In this document: positions 12,148-20,416 of the stretch, piece after piece
Position numbering within the stretch: position 1 is the stretch's first letter
Layout of the letters: every line of letters begins with the position of its first letter
Assembly (NCBI RefSeq): GCF_030252325.1
Contig: NZ_CP126981.1
Coordinates: 2,170,001-2,234,000, forward strand
DNA from: Candidatus Mycobacterium wuenschmannii
Lineage (GTDB): Bacteria > Actinomycetota > Actinomycetes > Mycobacteriales > Mycobacteriaceae
Length of the DNA: 64,000 bases
Direction: 5' to 3'
Notes under the pieces: model-generated
Told to the model about the DNA's origin: nothing
What the model saw: only the letters and a program-made list of their open reading frames with translations
Database searches by the model: none
Translations under genes and position numbers: made by a program

Positions 12148-12157
12148 TTCATATGAA
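12148..12157. promoter_or_regulatory. Perfect palindrome TTCATATGAA upstream of the exported 158-aa gene
   Basis: A 10-bp palindrome, about 68 bp before the ATG at 12080, in an AT-rich patch of the 12081-12324 gap. It could be an operator or part of a promoter. Apart from this, nothing else was identified in that gap. Confidence 0.25.
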
Positions 12158-12324
12158 TTCCTGAACCCAGGCCAATGAAATTCCCAAAATGTAGGGAAAA
12201 CCCTTATTCGCCCATGCCCGGGCCCCCGAAGCAGCAATGACGGAGGCCTCCATGCCAACTCACCGAACCCGCGCCGGAGTATCTACCGTTTGAATCGCTT
12301 ACTTCACAACCAGATTCGGAGTCG

Positions 12325-12657
12325 CTACTGGCACCCGCCCGGCCCGGCGGGAACCGGGCCCTGCTGCGGCGGGGTGAAAAGCCCCGGCGGTGGCGGCGGC
12401 TTCACGCACTGCACGACCACATACGCAGGCGCTCCCGGAGCAGCGCGGTTGATGGCGCGCCAGTAGGAGCCGTCCTCGTAGGGCACACCGTCGCACGACG
12501 GCTGGGTCGGCGACATCATGTCGACGGTTCCGCCACCGGGGCAGAAGTGGGCACTGAGGTCCGGCTTGTGTGGGTCTGGGTCGGCGTGGCCGAGCGGCGC
12601 GGTCAACAGGGCGGCGGCAATCGCCGCTCCGATCATCACGGGCTTCATGACCGGCAT
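12325..12657 (-). CDS. Small exported proline-rich protein
   Basis: Product of about 110 aa with a signal peptide (MKPVMIGAAIAAALLTAPLGHAD) from ATG 12657 or 12648. The mature part has four spaced cysteines (HFCPGG, PSCDG, VQCVK and the terminal GCQ) that could form two disulfides, and ends in a Pro/Gly-rich tail (KPPPPPGLFTPPQQGP). This resembles a recurrent family of small secreted mycobacterial proteins. Function unknown. It is divergent from the FkbM methyltransferase gene and shares a short 50-60 bp promoter region with it. Confidence 0.7.
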   Translation of the reverse strand: MPVMKPVMIGAAIAAALLTAPLGHADPDPHKPDLSAHFCPGGGTVDMMSPTQPSCDGVPYEDGSYWRAINRAAPGAPAYVVVQCVKPPPPPGLFTPPQQGPVPAGPGGCQ

Positions 12658-12707
12658 TCTATTTCGCCCGCCTCGCAGTCGCGCCAAGCGCGTGCGATTA
12701 TCCGCAC

Positions 12708-13550
12708 ATGACCTCGGTGCACCTGCTCCGTGACCTGGTGCGATGCTCGAAGCTCACCAGCATCCTCGACATCGGCGCCAACCCTATCGACGGCGACCCG
12801 CCGTACAAGGAGATGCTCGGCTACGGCCTGTGTTCGGTCACCGGATTCGAGCCCCAGCAGCAGGCGCTTGCAACGCTGCAGCAGCGCAAGGGTCCGCTGG
12901 AGAAATACCGCCCCGAGGTGGTCGCCGACGGACGCGACCACCGGTTGAGGATCACCAAAGCTCCGGGCATGACCAGCCTGCTGGCTCCGGACCGCAACCA
13001 GCTGCGACTGTTTCACCCGTTCGCTGACCTGGGCGCGGTCCTCGAGGAACACGACGTCCAGACGCACCGGCTCGACGATCTCGATATCGACGACTTCGAT
13101 CTGCTCAAGATCGACGTCCAGGGCTCGGAGCTGATGGTGTTCCAGAACGGCCGCGGTCGGCTCGAGAATGCGGTCGCCGTGCAAACCGAAATGTCGTTGG
13201 TGCCGCTGTATCACGGTCAACCAACCTTCGGCGACGTGGACAACGAGCTGCGGTCGCAGGGATTCATGCCACATTCCATCGCGGACGTGAAGCGTTGGGC
13301 GATCGCACCCACGGTGTTCGACAACAATTTCTACGCTCCAGGCAATCAGGTTCTCGAGGCCGACCTGGTCTACATTCGCGACCTCGCCCACCCGGAACGC
13401 ATGACCAGCGAACAACTTTCGCACCTGGCGATGATCGGCTTCCACATCTACGGATCCGTCGATCTCACGGTCTACTGCATCCTGGAACTCCAGCAGCGTG
13501 GGCGCGCCGACGACGACGCCGTCGAGCAGTTGATGCAACTCTTCGACTGA
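12708..13550 (+). CDS. FkbM-family methyltransferase
   Basis: 280-aa SAM-dependent methyltransferase. SAM motif I is seen as ILDIGANPIDGDPP near residue 18, and the FkbM core DDLDIDDFDLLKIDVQGSEL near residue 120; residues LQTEMSLVPLY-type follow. The family usually O-methylates sugars or natural products; in mycobacteria relatives modify glycopeptidolipid or other surface sugars, but the substrate here is not predictable. It stands alone and converges with a 3-bp gap on the DUF2237 gene. Confidence 0.85.
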   Translation: MTSVHLLRDLVRCSKLTSILDIGANPIDGDPPYKEMLGYGLCSVTGFEPQQQALATLQQRKGPLEKYRPEVVADGRDHRLRITKAPGMTSLLAPDRNQLRLFHPFADLGAVLEEHDVQTHRLDDLDIDDFDLLKIDVQGSELMVFQNGRGRLENAVAVQTEMSLVPLYHGQPTFGDVDNELRSQGFMPHSIADVKRWAIAPTVFDNNFYAPGNQVLEADLVYIRDLAHPERMTSEQLSHLAMIGFHIYGSVDLTVYCILELQQRGRADDDAVEQLMQLFD

Positions 13551-13553
13551 GAA

Positions 13554-13940
13554 CTACAGGCCGCCCAGATCGTCGGGAACGTCGACGGCGTGCTCCTGCA
13601 ACGCCTCGACCGGAACGATGTCGAGCGTTCGCTCGTGCGTCGACGCCAGCACCACGGGTGCGGCGCGGCCGTCGCGGTAGGCCACCAGCCAGTTGCCGGC
13701 GGTCACGCACCAGCGATCACCGGGCACCAGCCCGGGAAACCTGAACTGCGGCATGGGCGTTGAGAGGTCGTTGCCGATCGAGCGTTGATGCTCGAGAAAC
13801 TCGGCGGTGACCACCGCGCAGATCGTGTGCCGACCAATGTCTTCGGGCCCGGTCGAGCAGCAGCCGTCGCGGTAGAAGCCGGTGAGCGGTTCGCTGCCGC
13901 AGGGCTCCAGCGGACCACCCAGCACGTTGCGCTCAGGCAT
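13554..13940 (-). CDS. DUF2237 family protein
   Basis: 128-aa protein that matches the DUF2237 pattern along its length: NVLGGPLEPCGSEPLTGFYR at the N-terminus, then DGCCSTGPEDIGRHTICAV, FLEHQRSIGNDLSTP and FPGLVPGDRWCVTA. Conserved cysteines (14, 27, 28) suggest metal or redox chemistry, but the family has no proven function. Its ATG overlaps the end of the LLM gene by 8 bp, so the two are probably co-transcribed. Confidence 0.9.
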   Translation of the reverse strand: MPERNVLGGPLEPCGSEPLTGFYRDGCCSTGPEDIGRHTICAVVTAEFLEHQRSIGNDLSTPMPQFRFPGLVPGDRWCVTAGNWLVAYRDGRAAPVVLASTHERTLDIVPVEALQEHAVDVPDDLGGL

Positions 13941-14850
13941 CGAACGCGCTCGCGATCTCCGCGGCGCGGCGCAGCTGGTCGGTATCGGAACTCGTTGGGA
14001 TGAGCTGAATTTCGTCGGTGCCGACGGCTTCGAACGCGCGCAGCACGGCGATCAGGTCGTCCTCGGTGCCGGCGAACCCGGTCGTCGGCGCCATCGCGTC
14101 GACGTACTCGGCCGGAATCCAGTTCATGTAGCGACGCAGATGCGTGTGCACCTGCTTGCGGGCTTTCTCGACGGGTCCCAAGGCGAACCAGAACGACGTC
14201 GCGAGGTGCGGCGCGGGCTTCCCGGCCTTGGCCCAGGCCTGGCGTGCGACGTCGAAAAGTTCGTTCTGCCTCGCGACATCGAGATCGAGCGTCGTCCCGG
14301 CCAGACCCTCAGCCCACGCGGCGGCGCTGCGCAGCGTCTTCGGTCCGATCGTCCCGACCAGCAGCGGCGGGCCACTCGCCTGCATCGGAGCGGGCCCGAC
14401 GGGCAGCACCGACTCGGTGACCTTCTCGCCGGCCCAGACTCGTTTCATGACCGCGGCTCGCTCGGCCATCCCGCGGATGGTCTGTGTCGACGGATCGGCG
14501 CCAACCGCGACGTAATCCTCCACGCGGCCGCCGACGCCGAGGCCCACGGTCAACCGTCCCCCGCACAACATGTCGCCGGTTGCCAGCGCCTTGGCCAACA
14601 TGACCGGGTCGTGCAACTGCGGCACGATCACCGTCGTCACCAGCCGCACGCGGTCGGTCCACGCCGACAGTGCGCCCATCAACGACAGCGTCTCGGGGTT
14701 GTCGAAGGCCATCCGCTCGCCCCAGCACAACGACGCGAACGGTCCGTCGTCGATCGTGCGCGCCCATTCCCGCAACACGGCGGCGTCCAAGTCCGGCTCC
14801 ATTACCGGCATGGTCATCGATACCTGCACGATCGCGATTCTGGCACGCAC
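13933..14850 (-). CDS. LLM-class F420-dependent oxidoreductase
   Basis: Luciferase-like (beta/alpha)8 enzyme of about 305 aa; family members in mycobacteria normally use coenzyme F420. Typical segments are WARTIDDGPFASLCWGERM, TTVIVPQLHDPVMLAKALAT, the flavin-site GGRLTVGLGVGGR and the C-terminal GTEDDLIAVLRAFEAVGTDE. The start is uncertain: GTG 14850 gives a proper first beta strand (RARIAIVQVSM); TTG 14880 or ATG 14817 are alternatives. Divergent from the VOC gene, followed by DUF2237. Confidence 0.85.
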   Translation of the reverse strand: MRARIAIVQVSMTMPVMEPDLDAAVLREWARTIDDGPFASLCWGERMAFDNPETLSLMGALSAWTDRVRLVTTVIVPQLHDPVMLAKALATGDMLCGGRLTVGLGVGGRVEDYVAVGADPSTQTIRGMAERAAVMKRVWAGEKVTESVLPVGPAPMQASGPPLLVGTIGPKTLRSAAAWAEGLAGTTLDLDVARQNELFDVARQAWAKAGKPAPHLATSFWFALGPVEKARKQVHTHLRRYMNWIPAEYVDAMAPTTGFAGTEDDLIAVLRAFEAVGTDEIQLIPTSSDTDQLRRAAEIASAFDA

Positions 14851-14879
14851 ATCGGCAGAGTGGTTGACTGGCAAGCACA

Positions 14880-15269
14880 ATGCCCATCGCGTTCAACCAC
14901 ACCATCGTCGCCGCGCACGACAAGCGGCAGTCCGCCGAGTTCGTCAGCGAACTGTTCGGCCTGCCCGGCCCGCAGCCGTTCGGCCCCTTCCTGGTCGTCA
15001 CCCTCGAGCACGGCGCCAGCCTCGACTACGCCGAGGTGGCCGCCAGCGAACAGATCCGCCCGCAGCACTACGCGTTTCTGGTTTCCGAGGACGACTTCGA
15101 CGCGATCTACGCCAAGATCTCCGCGCGCGGGCTGCAGCACTGGGCCGACCCGGCCGGCAAACGGCCCGGCGAATTCAACACCAACGACGACGGGCGCGGC
15201 GTCTACTTCCAGGACCCCGCAGGTCACTACCTCGAAATCATCACCCGGCCGTACGGCTCGGGCAGTTAG
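14880..15269 (+). CDS. VOC (glyoxalase/dioxygenase-fold) protein
   Basis: 129-aa single-domain VOC protein. Two beta-alpha-beta-beta-beta repeats are visible: [20 protein letters not shown] with [21 protein letters not shown], and the second ending [20 protein letters not shown]. His7, Glu43 (near) and the terminal Glu of HYLEI are the usual metal-ligand positions. Substrate unknown; may be resistance or dioxygenase related. It overlaps the end of the Rrf2 gene by 4 bp, tail to tail. Confidence 0.85.
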   Translation: MPIAFNHTIVAAHDKRQSAEFVSELFGLPGPQPFGPFLVVTLEHGASLDYAEVAASEQIRPQHYAFLVSEDDFDAIYAKISARGLQHWADPAGKRPGEFNTNDDGRGVYFQDPAGHYLEIITRPYGSGS

Positions 15270-15748
15270 CTCGCGGAGCGGGGTCCACGACGTAGCGCCT
15301 GCTGGTCGCGGTAGTCGTCGGCCAGGCGGCCGACATGTTCGGGCAATGAACCGGCGGCGACGTCGGCCAGGCTGGTCTCCTCGAGCACCGAGCGCATGCT
15401 GGCCCGCAACGCCCGCCAGACGTCGGTCAGCGCCGCGGTCGCGCCGGAGTACGGCAGATCGCCCAGGCCGATGTCGCGAACGCTGGCCAGCGGGCCGTCG
15501 ATGCAGCGCAGCACGTCGGCAATGCTGATTTCGGTTCCGGGACGCGATAATTCGTATCCGCCGTCGCGGCCACGGTGACTGCGTACCAGGTGATCGGCGC
15601 GCAGCGCGGACAGGATGTCGACGAGAAACTGCGGTGGGATGCCCTGCGCGGTGGCCAGCTCGTCGGTGGTCATGCGAACGCCGTCGCTGGCGGTGGCCAG
15701 TTCCACCATCGCCCGCACCGCGTATTCCGCCTTCGCCGACATCCGCAT
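15266..15748 (-). CDS. Rrf2-family transcriptional regulator
   Basis: 160-aa winged-helix regulator; homologous in position to Rv1287. The start ATG 15748 gives the canonical [18 protein letters not shown]. The HTH covers about residues 25-55 ([21 protein letters not shown]) and the wing [14 protein letters not shown]. Only one cysteine (RCIDG) remains in the region where IscR/NsrR bind an Fe-S cluster with three, so it is more like CymR, the cluster-free sulfur-metabolism branch. It lies 29 bp downstream of cysQ on the same strand, consistent with control of the cys genes. Confidence 0.92.
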   Translation of the reverse strand: MRMSAKAEYAVRAMVELATASDGVRMTTDELATAQGIPPQFLVDILSALRADHLVRSHRGRDGGYELSRPGTEISIADVLRCIDGPLASVRDIGLGDLPYSGATAALTDVWRALRASMRSVLEETSLADVAAGSLPEHVGRLADDYRDQQALRRGPRSAS

Positions 15749-15777
15749 GGAATGAGATTCTCCCACCCGGTCACCAC

Positions 15778-16506
15778 TCAGCTGGTAACGGCAAGCACCG
15801 CGTCGGCGTATTCGGGGCGGCACACGATCAGGTCCGGCAACGTCGGGTCGGAGCGGTTGTACTCCAGCGGCGACCCGTCGATGCGGGAGGTGTGCAGCCC
15901 GGCGGCGCGCGCGACCGCGACCGGTGCGGCCGAGTCCCACTCGTACTGGCCACCGGCGTGGACGTAGACGTCGGCGATGCCCTGGATGACGGCGGCGACC
16001 TTCGCGCCCGCCGATCCCATCGGCACCAGCGTGCCGTTCAGCGCCTCGCGCACTTTGAGCGCGATTTCCGGCGGACGGGTGCGGGAGACGACGATCCGCG
16101 GCTCGCCCGAATACGCCGGTGGCGGAACGGGATCCGGGGTGGCCAGCGTGACACCCTGCGCGGGCAACGCCACCGCGCCGGCGACGAGCGCGCCGGATTG
16201 CCACAGCGCGACGTGCACGGCCCAGTCTTCGCGGCCGAGTTCGGAGAATTCCCGAGTGCCGTCCAGCGGGTCGACGATCCACACCCGTTGGGCGTTCAGC
16301 CGAACCGGGTCGTCGACGCCTTCCTCGGAGAGCACCGCGTCGTCCGGCCGCTCGCGGGTCAGCGCTTCCATCAGGTAGTCATGAGAGCGCTTGTCCCCGG
16401 CGGCTTTTCGGTCCGCCTCGGTCGCGTCGGCGAGTTCCTCGCGCACCCCGAGCAGAAGTCGACCCGCTTCGGTGGCCAGTCGCGCCGCGAGCTCGTGATC
16501 GGTCAT
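15778..16506 (-). CDS. cysQ: 3'(2'),5'-bisphosphate nucleotidase (PAP/PAPS phosphatase)
   Basis: 242-aa inositol-monophosphatase-fold enzyme that removes the 3' phosphate of PAP or PAPS, balancing sulfate activation. Li-sensitive phosphatase metal ligands are visible: Glu61/62 (LSEEGV), Asp79 and Asp82 in [12 protein letters not shown], and Asp191 in YEWDSAAP. The ATG at 16506 overlaps the cysNC stop (ATGA), so it is in the cysD-cysNC operon, strong contextual support. In M. tuberculosis the named cysQ (Rv2131c) is elsewhere. Confidence 0.92.
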   Translation of the reverse strand: MTDHELAARLATEAGRLLLGVREELADATEADRKAAGDKRSHDYLMEALTRERPDDAVLSEEGVDDPVRLNAQRVWIVDPLDGTREFSELGREDWAVHVALWQSGALVAGAVALPAQGVTLATPDPVPPPAYSGEPRIVVSRTRPPEIALKVREALNGTLVPMGSAGAKVAAVIQGIADVYVHAGGQYEWDSAAPVAVARAAGLHTSRIDGSPLEYNRSDPTLPDLIVCRPEYADAVLAVTS

Positions 16507-18356
16507 GGCCTTTCCTCGATCAGGTCGATGACGAGCTGCGCGAGCTCGTCGAGGCTGCGATCCGGGACGAGACGCAGGTCCGGATTCTTCGGTCGCTGGT
16601 AGGGGCTGTCGATCCCGGTGAAGTGCGTGATCTCACCCGCCCGCGCCTTAGCGTAAAGGCCTTTGGGGTCGCGGCGCTCGCAGTCTTCCAGTGGGGTGTC
16701 GCAGAAAATCTCGACGAAGTCGAGCCCGGCGTCGGCGTGCACGCCGCGCGCCAAGGCGCGATGCTCGGCCAGCGGACTGATCGCCGGCACCAGCACGACC
16801 TGTCCGGAGTCCGCGATCAGCGCGGCGACGTGCGCCAGCCGCCGCAGATTCTCTGCTCGGTCTGCCATGCTGAAACCGAGATCGGCGTTCAGACCGTGCC
16901 GCAGGTTGTCGCCGTCGAGAACAAAAGCGGGAACGCCTTTTTCGAGCAGCTTGCGCTCGACCAGCATGGCCACCGACGACTTACCCGACGCCGACAAACC
17001 GGTGAACCACAACGTCCGACCGCGGGTGAGGCGGTCCGTCGCGGTGACCAGGTTCGCGTGCCGGACGGTGTTGGGGCTCGACGCCAGCGAGGTCGCCTCA
17101 CGCAGCACCATGCCCGCGGCGACCGTGCCGTTGGTGTGCGGGTCGATCAGGATGAACGATCCGGTGCTGGCATTGCGGGTGTACTCGTCGAGCAGCAGCG
17201 GAACCTGGGAGCGCAGCGAGACGCGACCAAGCTCGTTGAGCTGCAACGCCTTTGCATCCTTGTCACGGCGCAGTGTGTTGACGTCGAGCCGGTAGTCCAA
17301 CGCGGTGACCCGCACCCGGGTGGTCTGAGTGGTGTGCTTGATCAGGTAGTCGCGGCCCGGTTCGAGCGCCGCGGCGTCAGCCATCCAGCACACGGTCGCG
17401 TCGAATTCCTGGGTGATGCGCGGCGCGTTGGAGGGCCGCGCGATCATGTCGCCACGCGAGATATCGATGTCGTCGGCCAAACTCACCGACACGGCCATCG
17501 GCGGAAATGCCTCGGCCACAGGACCATTGGGGCCCTCGATCGCGGTGATGCGGGTCGGCTTGCCGGTGGGCAGCACGACGACGTCGTCGCCCGGGCGCAT
17601 CACCCCGCTCGCGACCGTGCCGGCGTAGCTGCGGTGGTCCTGGTGCTCTTTGGTCTGCGGCCGGATGACGTATTGCACCGGGAACCGGACGTCGACGAGG
17701 TTTCGATCAGCCGCGACATAAACCTCTTCGAGATGCGACAGCAGTGCGGGTCCGTCGTACCACGGCGTGTGCTCGGACTTGCTGACCACGTTGTCACCGT
17801 GCAGTGCCGACATCGGGATCGTCAGCACGTCCTGGACGTCGAGTCGGGTCGCGAAGGCGTGGAACTCGTCGCGGATCGCCTCGAAAGCATCCTTGTCCCA
17901 GTCGATCAGGTCCATCTTGTTGACCGCGAGCACGATGTGCTCGATGCCGAGCAGCGACGCCAGGAAGGTATGCCGGCGGGACTGCTCGAGCAAGCCGTGG
18001 CGCGCGTCGACCAGCACGATCGCCAGCTGCGCGGTGGACGCGCCGGTCACCATGTTGCGGGTGTACTGGATGTGGCCCGGGGTGTCAGCGATGATGAATT
18101 TTCGCTTGGGAGTAGCGAAGTAGCGGTAGGCGACGTCGATCGTGATGCCCTGTTCGCGCTCGGCGCGCAGTCCATCGGTCACCAGCGACAGGTCGGTGTA
18201 TTCGTGACCGCGGTCCTTTGACGTGCGCTCGACCGAGGCCCACTGGTCGTCCATCACGGCTTTGGAGTCGTAGAGCAGCCGCCCGATCAGCGTGGACTTG
18301 CCGTCGTCGACCGAACCGGCGGTCGCGATGCGCAGCAGTGTCGTTGACGCGCCCAT
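16503..18356 (-). CDS. cysNC: Bifunctional sulfate adenylyltransferase subunit 1 / APS kinase
   Basis: 617-aa fusion. Residues about 1-430 are the GTPase subunit of ATP sulfurylase with G1 AGSVDDGKSTLIGRL, G3 DTPGHIQYTRNM and G4 NKMDLID; residues about 440-617 are APS kinase with P-loop GLSASGKSS near 453 and LDGDNLRHGLNADLGFS. With CysD it makes APS from sulfate and then PAPS. The ATG overlaps the cysD stop by one base (TGATG). Same fusion and place as M. tuberculosis cysN. Confidence 0.97.
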   Translation of the reverse strand: MGASTTLLRIATAGSVDDGKSTLIGRLLYDSKAVMDDQWASVERTSKDRGHEYTDLSLVTDGLRAEREQGITIDVAYRYFATPKRKFIIADTPGHIQYTRNMVTGASTAQLAIVLVDARHGLLEQSRRHTFLASLLGIEHIVLAVNKMDLIDWDKDAFEAIRDEFHAFATRLDVQDVLTIPMSALHGDNVVSKSEHTPWYDGPALLSHLEEVYVAADRNLVDVRFPVQYVIRPQTKEHQDHRSYAGTVASGVMRPGDDVVVLPTGKPTRITAIEGPNGPVAEAFPPMAVSVSLADDIDISRGDMIARPSNAPRITQEFDATVCWMADAAALEPGRDYLIKHTTQTTRVRVTALDYRLDVNTLRRDKDAKALQLNELGRVSLRSQVPLLLDEYTRNASTGSFILIDPHTNGTVAAGMVLREATSLASSPNTVRHANLVTATDRLTRGRTLWFTGLSASGKSSVAMLVERKLLEKGVPAFVLDGDNLRHGLNADLGFSMADRAENLRRLAHVAALIADSGQVVLVPAISPLAEHRALARGVHADAGLDFVEIFCDTPLEDCERRDPKGLYAKARAGEITHFTGIDSPYQRPKNPDLRLVPDRSLDELAQLVIDLIEERP

Positions 18357-19279
18357 CAGAAGTACCCCTGCCTCTTGCGGTCCTCCATGCCGGCTTCGGA
18401 GATCCGGTCGTCGGCGCGGGTGGCGCCGCGCTCGGTGAGTCGCGAAACCGCTGTCTCGGCAACCACTTCGGCGACGGTGGCCGCCTCGGATTCCACACAG
18501 CCGGTGCAGGTGACGTCGCCGACGGTGCGGAAGCGGACCGTCTTCTCGACGACCTTCTCGTCGCTGCGGGGTTGTAGGTGGCGGTCGACCGCCAGCAGCA
18601 TCCCGTCGCGCAGGAAGACCTTGCGCTGGTGGGCGTAGTAGATCGACGGCAGCTTGATCTTCTCCGCGCCGATGTAGGACCAGATGTCGAACTCGGTCCA
18701 GTTGGACAGCGGGAACACCCGGATGTGTTCACCCTTGTGGTGGCGGCCGTTGTAGATGTTCCACAGCTCGGGCCGTTGTGCCTTGGGGTCCCACTGGCCG
18801 AACTCGTCGCGGAAGCTGAACACCCGTTCCTTGGCGCGTGCCTTCTCCTCGTCGCGGCGGGCACCGCCGAACGCCGCGTCGAAGCTGTTCTCCCGGATGG
18901 CCCGCAGCAGCGTGACGGTCTGCAGGGGGTTGCGCGAGGGGATGGTCTCGACGACCCGGCCGGCGTCGATGTCGTCCTGCACCTTGGCCACCACCAACCG
19001 CACGCCGGTTTCTTCGACCAGCTCGTCACGGGTGGCGATCACCTCGTCGAAGTTGTGGCCGGTGTCGACGTGCATCACCGGGAACGGCAGGCGCCCGGGC
19101 GCGAACGCCTTGAGCGCCAGATGCAGCATCACGATCGAGTCCTTGCCGCCGGAGAACAGCAGCACCGGCCGCTCGAACTCGGCGGCCACCTCGCGAATGA
19201 TGTGAATCGCCTCGGCCTCCAGCGAGCGCAGATGGCTCAACTCGTACTGCCCGGCGGCGGGCGCGTCTTGGCTCACCAT
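18356..19279 (-). CDS. cysD: Sulfate adenylyltransferase subunit 2
   Basis: 307-aa PP-loop ATP pyrophosphatase that forms adenosine 5'-phosphosulfate with CysN. The PP-loop SGGKDS is at residues 43-48, and the PAPS-reductase-like DTGHNFDEV and IHIRVFPLSNWTEFDIW-type segments follow. ATG 19279 has GGAGAG 4-9 bases upstream. First gene of cysD-cysNC-cysQ and followed by the Rrf2 regulator; the upstream region carries inverted repeats. Confidence 0.97.
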   Translation of the reverse strand: MVSQDAPAAGQYELSHLRSLEAEAIHIIREVAAEFERPVLLFSGGKDSIVMLHLALKAFAPGRLPFPVMHVDTGHNFDEVIATRDELVEETGVRLVVAKVQDDIDAGRVVETIPSRNPLQTVTLLRAIRENSFDAAFGGARRDEEKARAKERVFSFRDEFGQWDPKAQRPELWNIYNGRHHKGEHIRVFPLSNWTEFDIWSYIGAEKIKLPSIYYAHQRKVFLRDGMLLAVDRHLQPRSDEKVVEKTVRFRTVGDVTCTGCVESEAATVAEVVAETAVSRLTERGATRADDRISEAGMEDRKRQGYF

Positions 19280-19293
19280 CTACTCTCCACATT

Positions 19294-19339
19294 CTCGGTA
19301 AAGTTGGTAGATTTGGTCAAGATTACAGACATTACCGAG
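19294..19339 (-). promoter_or_regulatory. Candidate operator upstream of cysD: CTCGGTAA ... TTACCGAG
   Basis: Perfect 8-bp inverted repeat (19294-19301 and 19332-19339) with 30 bp between, starting 15 bp before the cysD ATG. A TTGACC -35-like box lies between the arms on the cysD strand. The arrangement could bind a dimeric regulator such as the Rrf2 protein encoded downstream of cysQ, but this is inference. Confidence 0.4.
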
Positions 19340-19366
19340 TATGTAACCAGCGGCGGGGACGTCTGT

Positions 19367-19380
19367 CAACGAATTCGTTG
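19367..19380. repeat. Perfect 14-bp palindrome CAACGAATTCGTTG
   Basis: Self-complementary sequence about 90 bp upstream of cysD and 47 bp before the left repeat of the DUF559 cassette. It may be a distal operator for the cys genes or unrelated. Confidence 0.3.
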
Positions 19381-19426
19381 CGGTGTTGGTAGCCGCGTTG
19401 TTCGCCGACTGTGCAGTTACGCGTCC

Positions 19427-19486
19427 GCCGAGTGTGAATCGTCCGCGAAAAATTGAGGATTTTGTCGCAGAAGTTTCACACTCGAC
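19427..19486. repeat. 60-bp palindromic element A, left end of the DUF559 cassette
   Basis: Outer arms GCCGAGTGTGAA (19427-19438) and TTCACACTCGAC (19475-19486) match at 11 of 12 as an inverted repeat. The whole 60 bp is an inverted copy of element B (20349-20408): both have the same length and share both arms and a central TTTTCGC core. The stop codon of the DUF559 gene lies inside the right arm. Confidence 0.8.
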
Positions 19487-20315
19487 GCTCCCACGCGGTC
19501 GACACCCGGGCGATCACGCCCCCTTCGGTGTCCTCCGCCGTTACCCGCACAGCGGTCCAGCCGAGGTCGTTGAGGCATTCGGAGCGCGTGATGTCCCTGG
19601 TGAACTGCCGACGACTCGTCCAATGCTGGTCGCCGTCGTACTCCACCGCGAGTTTGATGTGCTCCCAGCCCATGTCGAGCTCCGCAATAAGTTGGCCGTA
19701 GTTGTCGTACACCGGAATCTGGGTACGCGGCGCGGGGAACCCTGCCCGAACCAGGATGAGCCTGAGCCAGGTTTCGCGGGGCGACTCAGCGCCGGCGTCC
19801 ACCATGCTCAAGGCAATTCGCGCTTTTCGGATGCCTCGTCGACCTGCGTAGCGTTGCGCGAGTAGCTCGACTTCTGCAGTCTTGAGACTTGTCGCCCGGG
19901 CGAGCGCATCGATCGCCGCGACTGCCGGTCCAGTCGGGTAGCGAGACGCGATGTCGAGTGCCGTACGCGCGGGGTTGGTCGCAGTCACGCCGTTCATAAG
20001 CCCCAACTCATCGTCTTCGAAGCGATCCCGCCATGTCCTGATCAGGGGTGGCACATGACGGTTGTCGTAAATCAGCTCCGCAGGGCGCTTGGCGTTCACC
20101 CACCTCGCACCGTGCAGAGCGGCTGCAGACTGGCCCGCGACAACGCCGCGCCGCCGCGACCACAGCCACGCGGCGTGGGCCCGGGTGGTTGCCGGCAGTA
20201 CGACACCGCCGGCCACGTAGACGTCGGGATAGATCGCCGAAAACTGGGTGCGCAGTTGATATGGCGTCACGGCGCCCGCGGCGACCGCCTCGGAGCCGAC
20301 GAAGGGTGTGCCCAT
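19476..20315 (-). CDS. AbiEi-like/DUF559 (Vsr-fold) putative nuclease
   Basis: 279-aa protein from ATG 20315 (a TTG 30 bases upstream is possible). The N-terminal half resembles AbiEi-antitoxin-type winged helices (AVAAGAVTPYQLRTQFSAIYPDVYV, then LHGARW). The C-terminal half has a PD-(D/E)XK pattern: Glu181 (PRETWLRLILVRAGFPAP), Asp214 and Glu225-x-Asp227 (ELDMGWEHIKLAVEYDGDQHW), as in DUF559/Vsr endonucleases. This type is common in mycobacteria without known role. It is bracketed by the inverted 60-bp elements A and B, and its terminal codons Arg-Val-stop are part of element A. Function (nuclease, antitoxin-like or repeat mobilisation) is inference. Confidence 0.8.
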   Translation of the reverse strand: MGTPFVGSEAVAAGAVTPYQLRTQFSAIYPDVYVAGGVVLPATTRAHAAWLWSRRRGVVAGQSAAALHGARWVNAKRPAELIYDNRHVPPLIRTWRDRFEDDELGLMNGVTATNPARTALDIASRYPTGPAVAAIDALARATSLKTAEVELLAQRYAGRRGIRKARIALSMVDAGAESPRETWLRLILVRAGFPAPRTQIPVYDNYGQLIAELDMGWEHIKLAVEYDGDQHWTSRRQFTRDITRSECLNDLGWTAVRVTAEDTEGGVIARVSTAWERRV

Positions 20316-20348
20316 GCGGACGAGTGTCCGATGACCGACCGACAACTC

Positions 20349-20408
20349 GTCGAGTGTGAAATCAGCGCAAGATTTCGGGGCGATTTTCGCCGTGGATTCA
20401 CACTCGGC
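20349..20408. repeat. 60-bp palindromic element B, right end of the DUF559 cassette
   Basis: Arms GTCGAGTGTGAA (20349-20360) and TTCACACTCGGC (20397-20408). It lies 33 bp upstream of the DUF559 ATG and therefore overlaps its likely promoter, and 8 bp from the carbonic anhydrase stop codon. It can form a cruciform or RNA hairpin. See element A for the copy comparison. Confidence 0.8.
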
Positions 20409-20416
20409 GCACGAGG

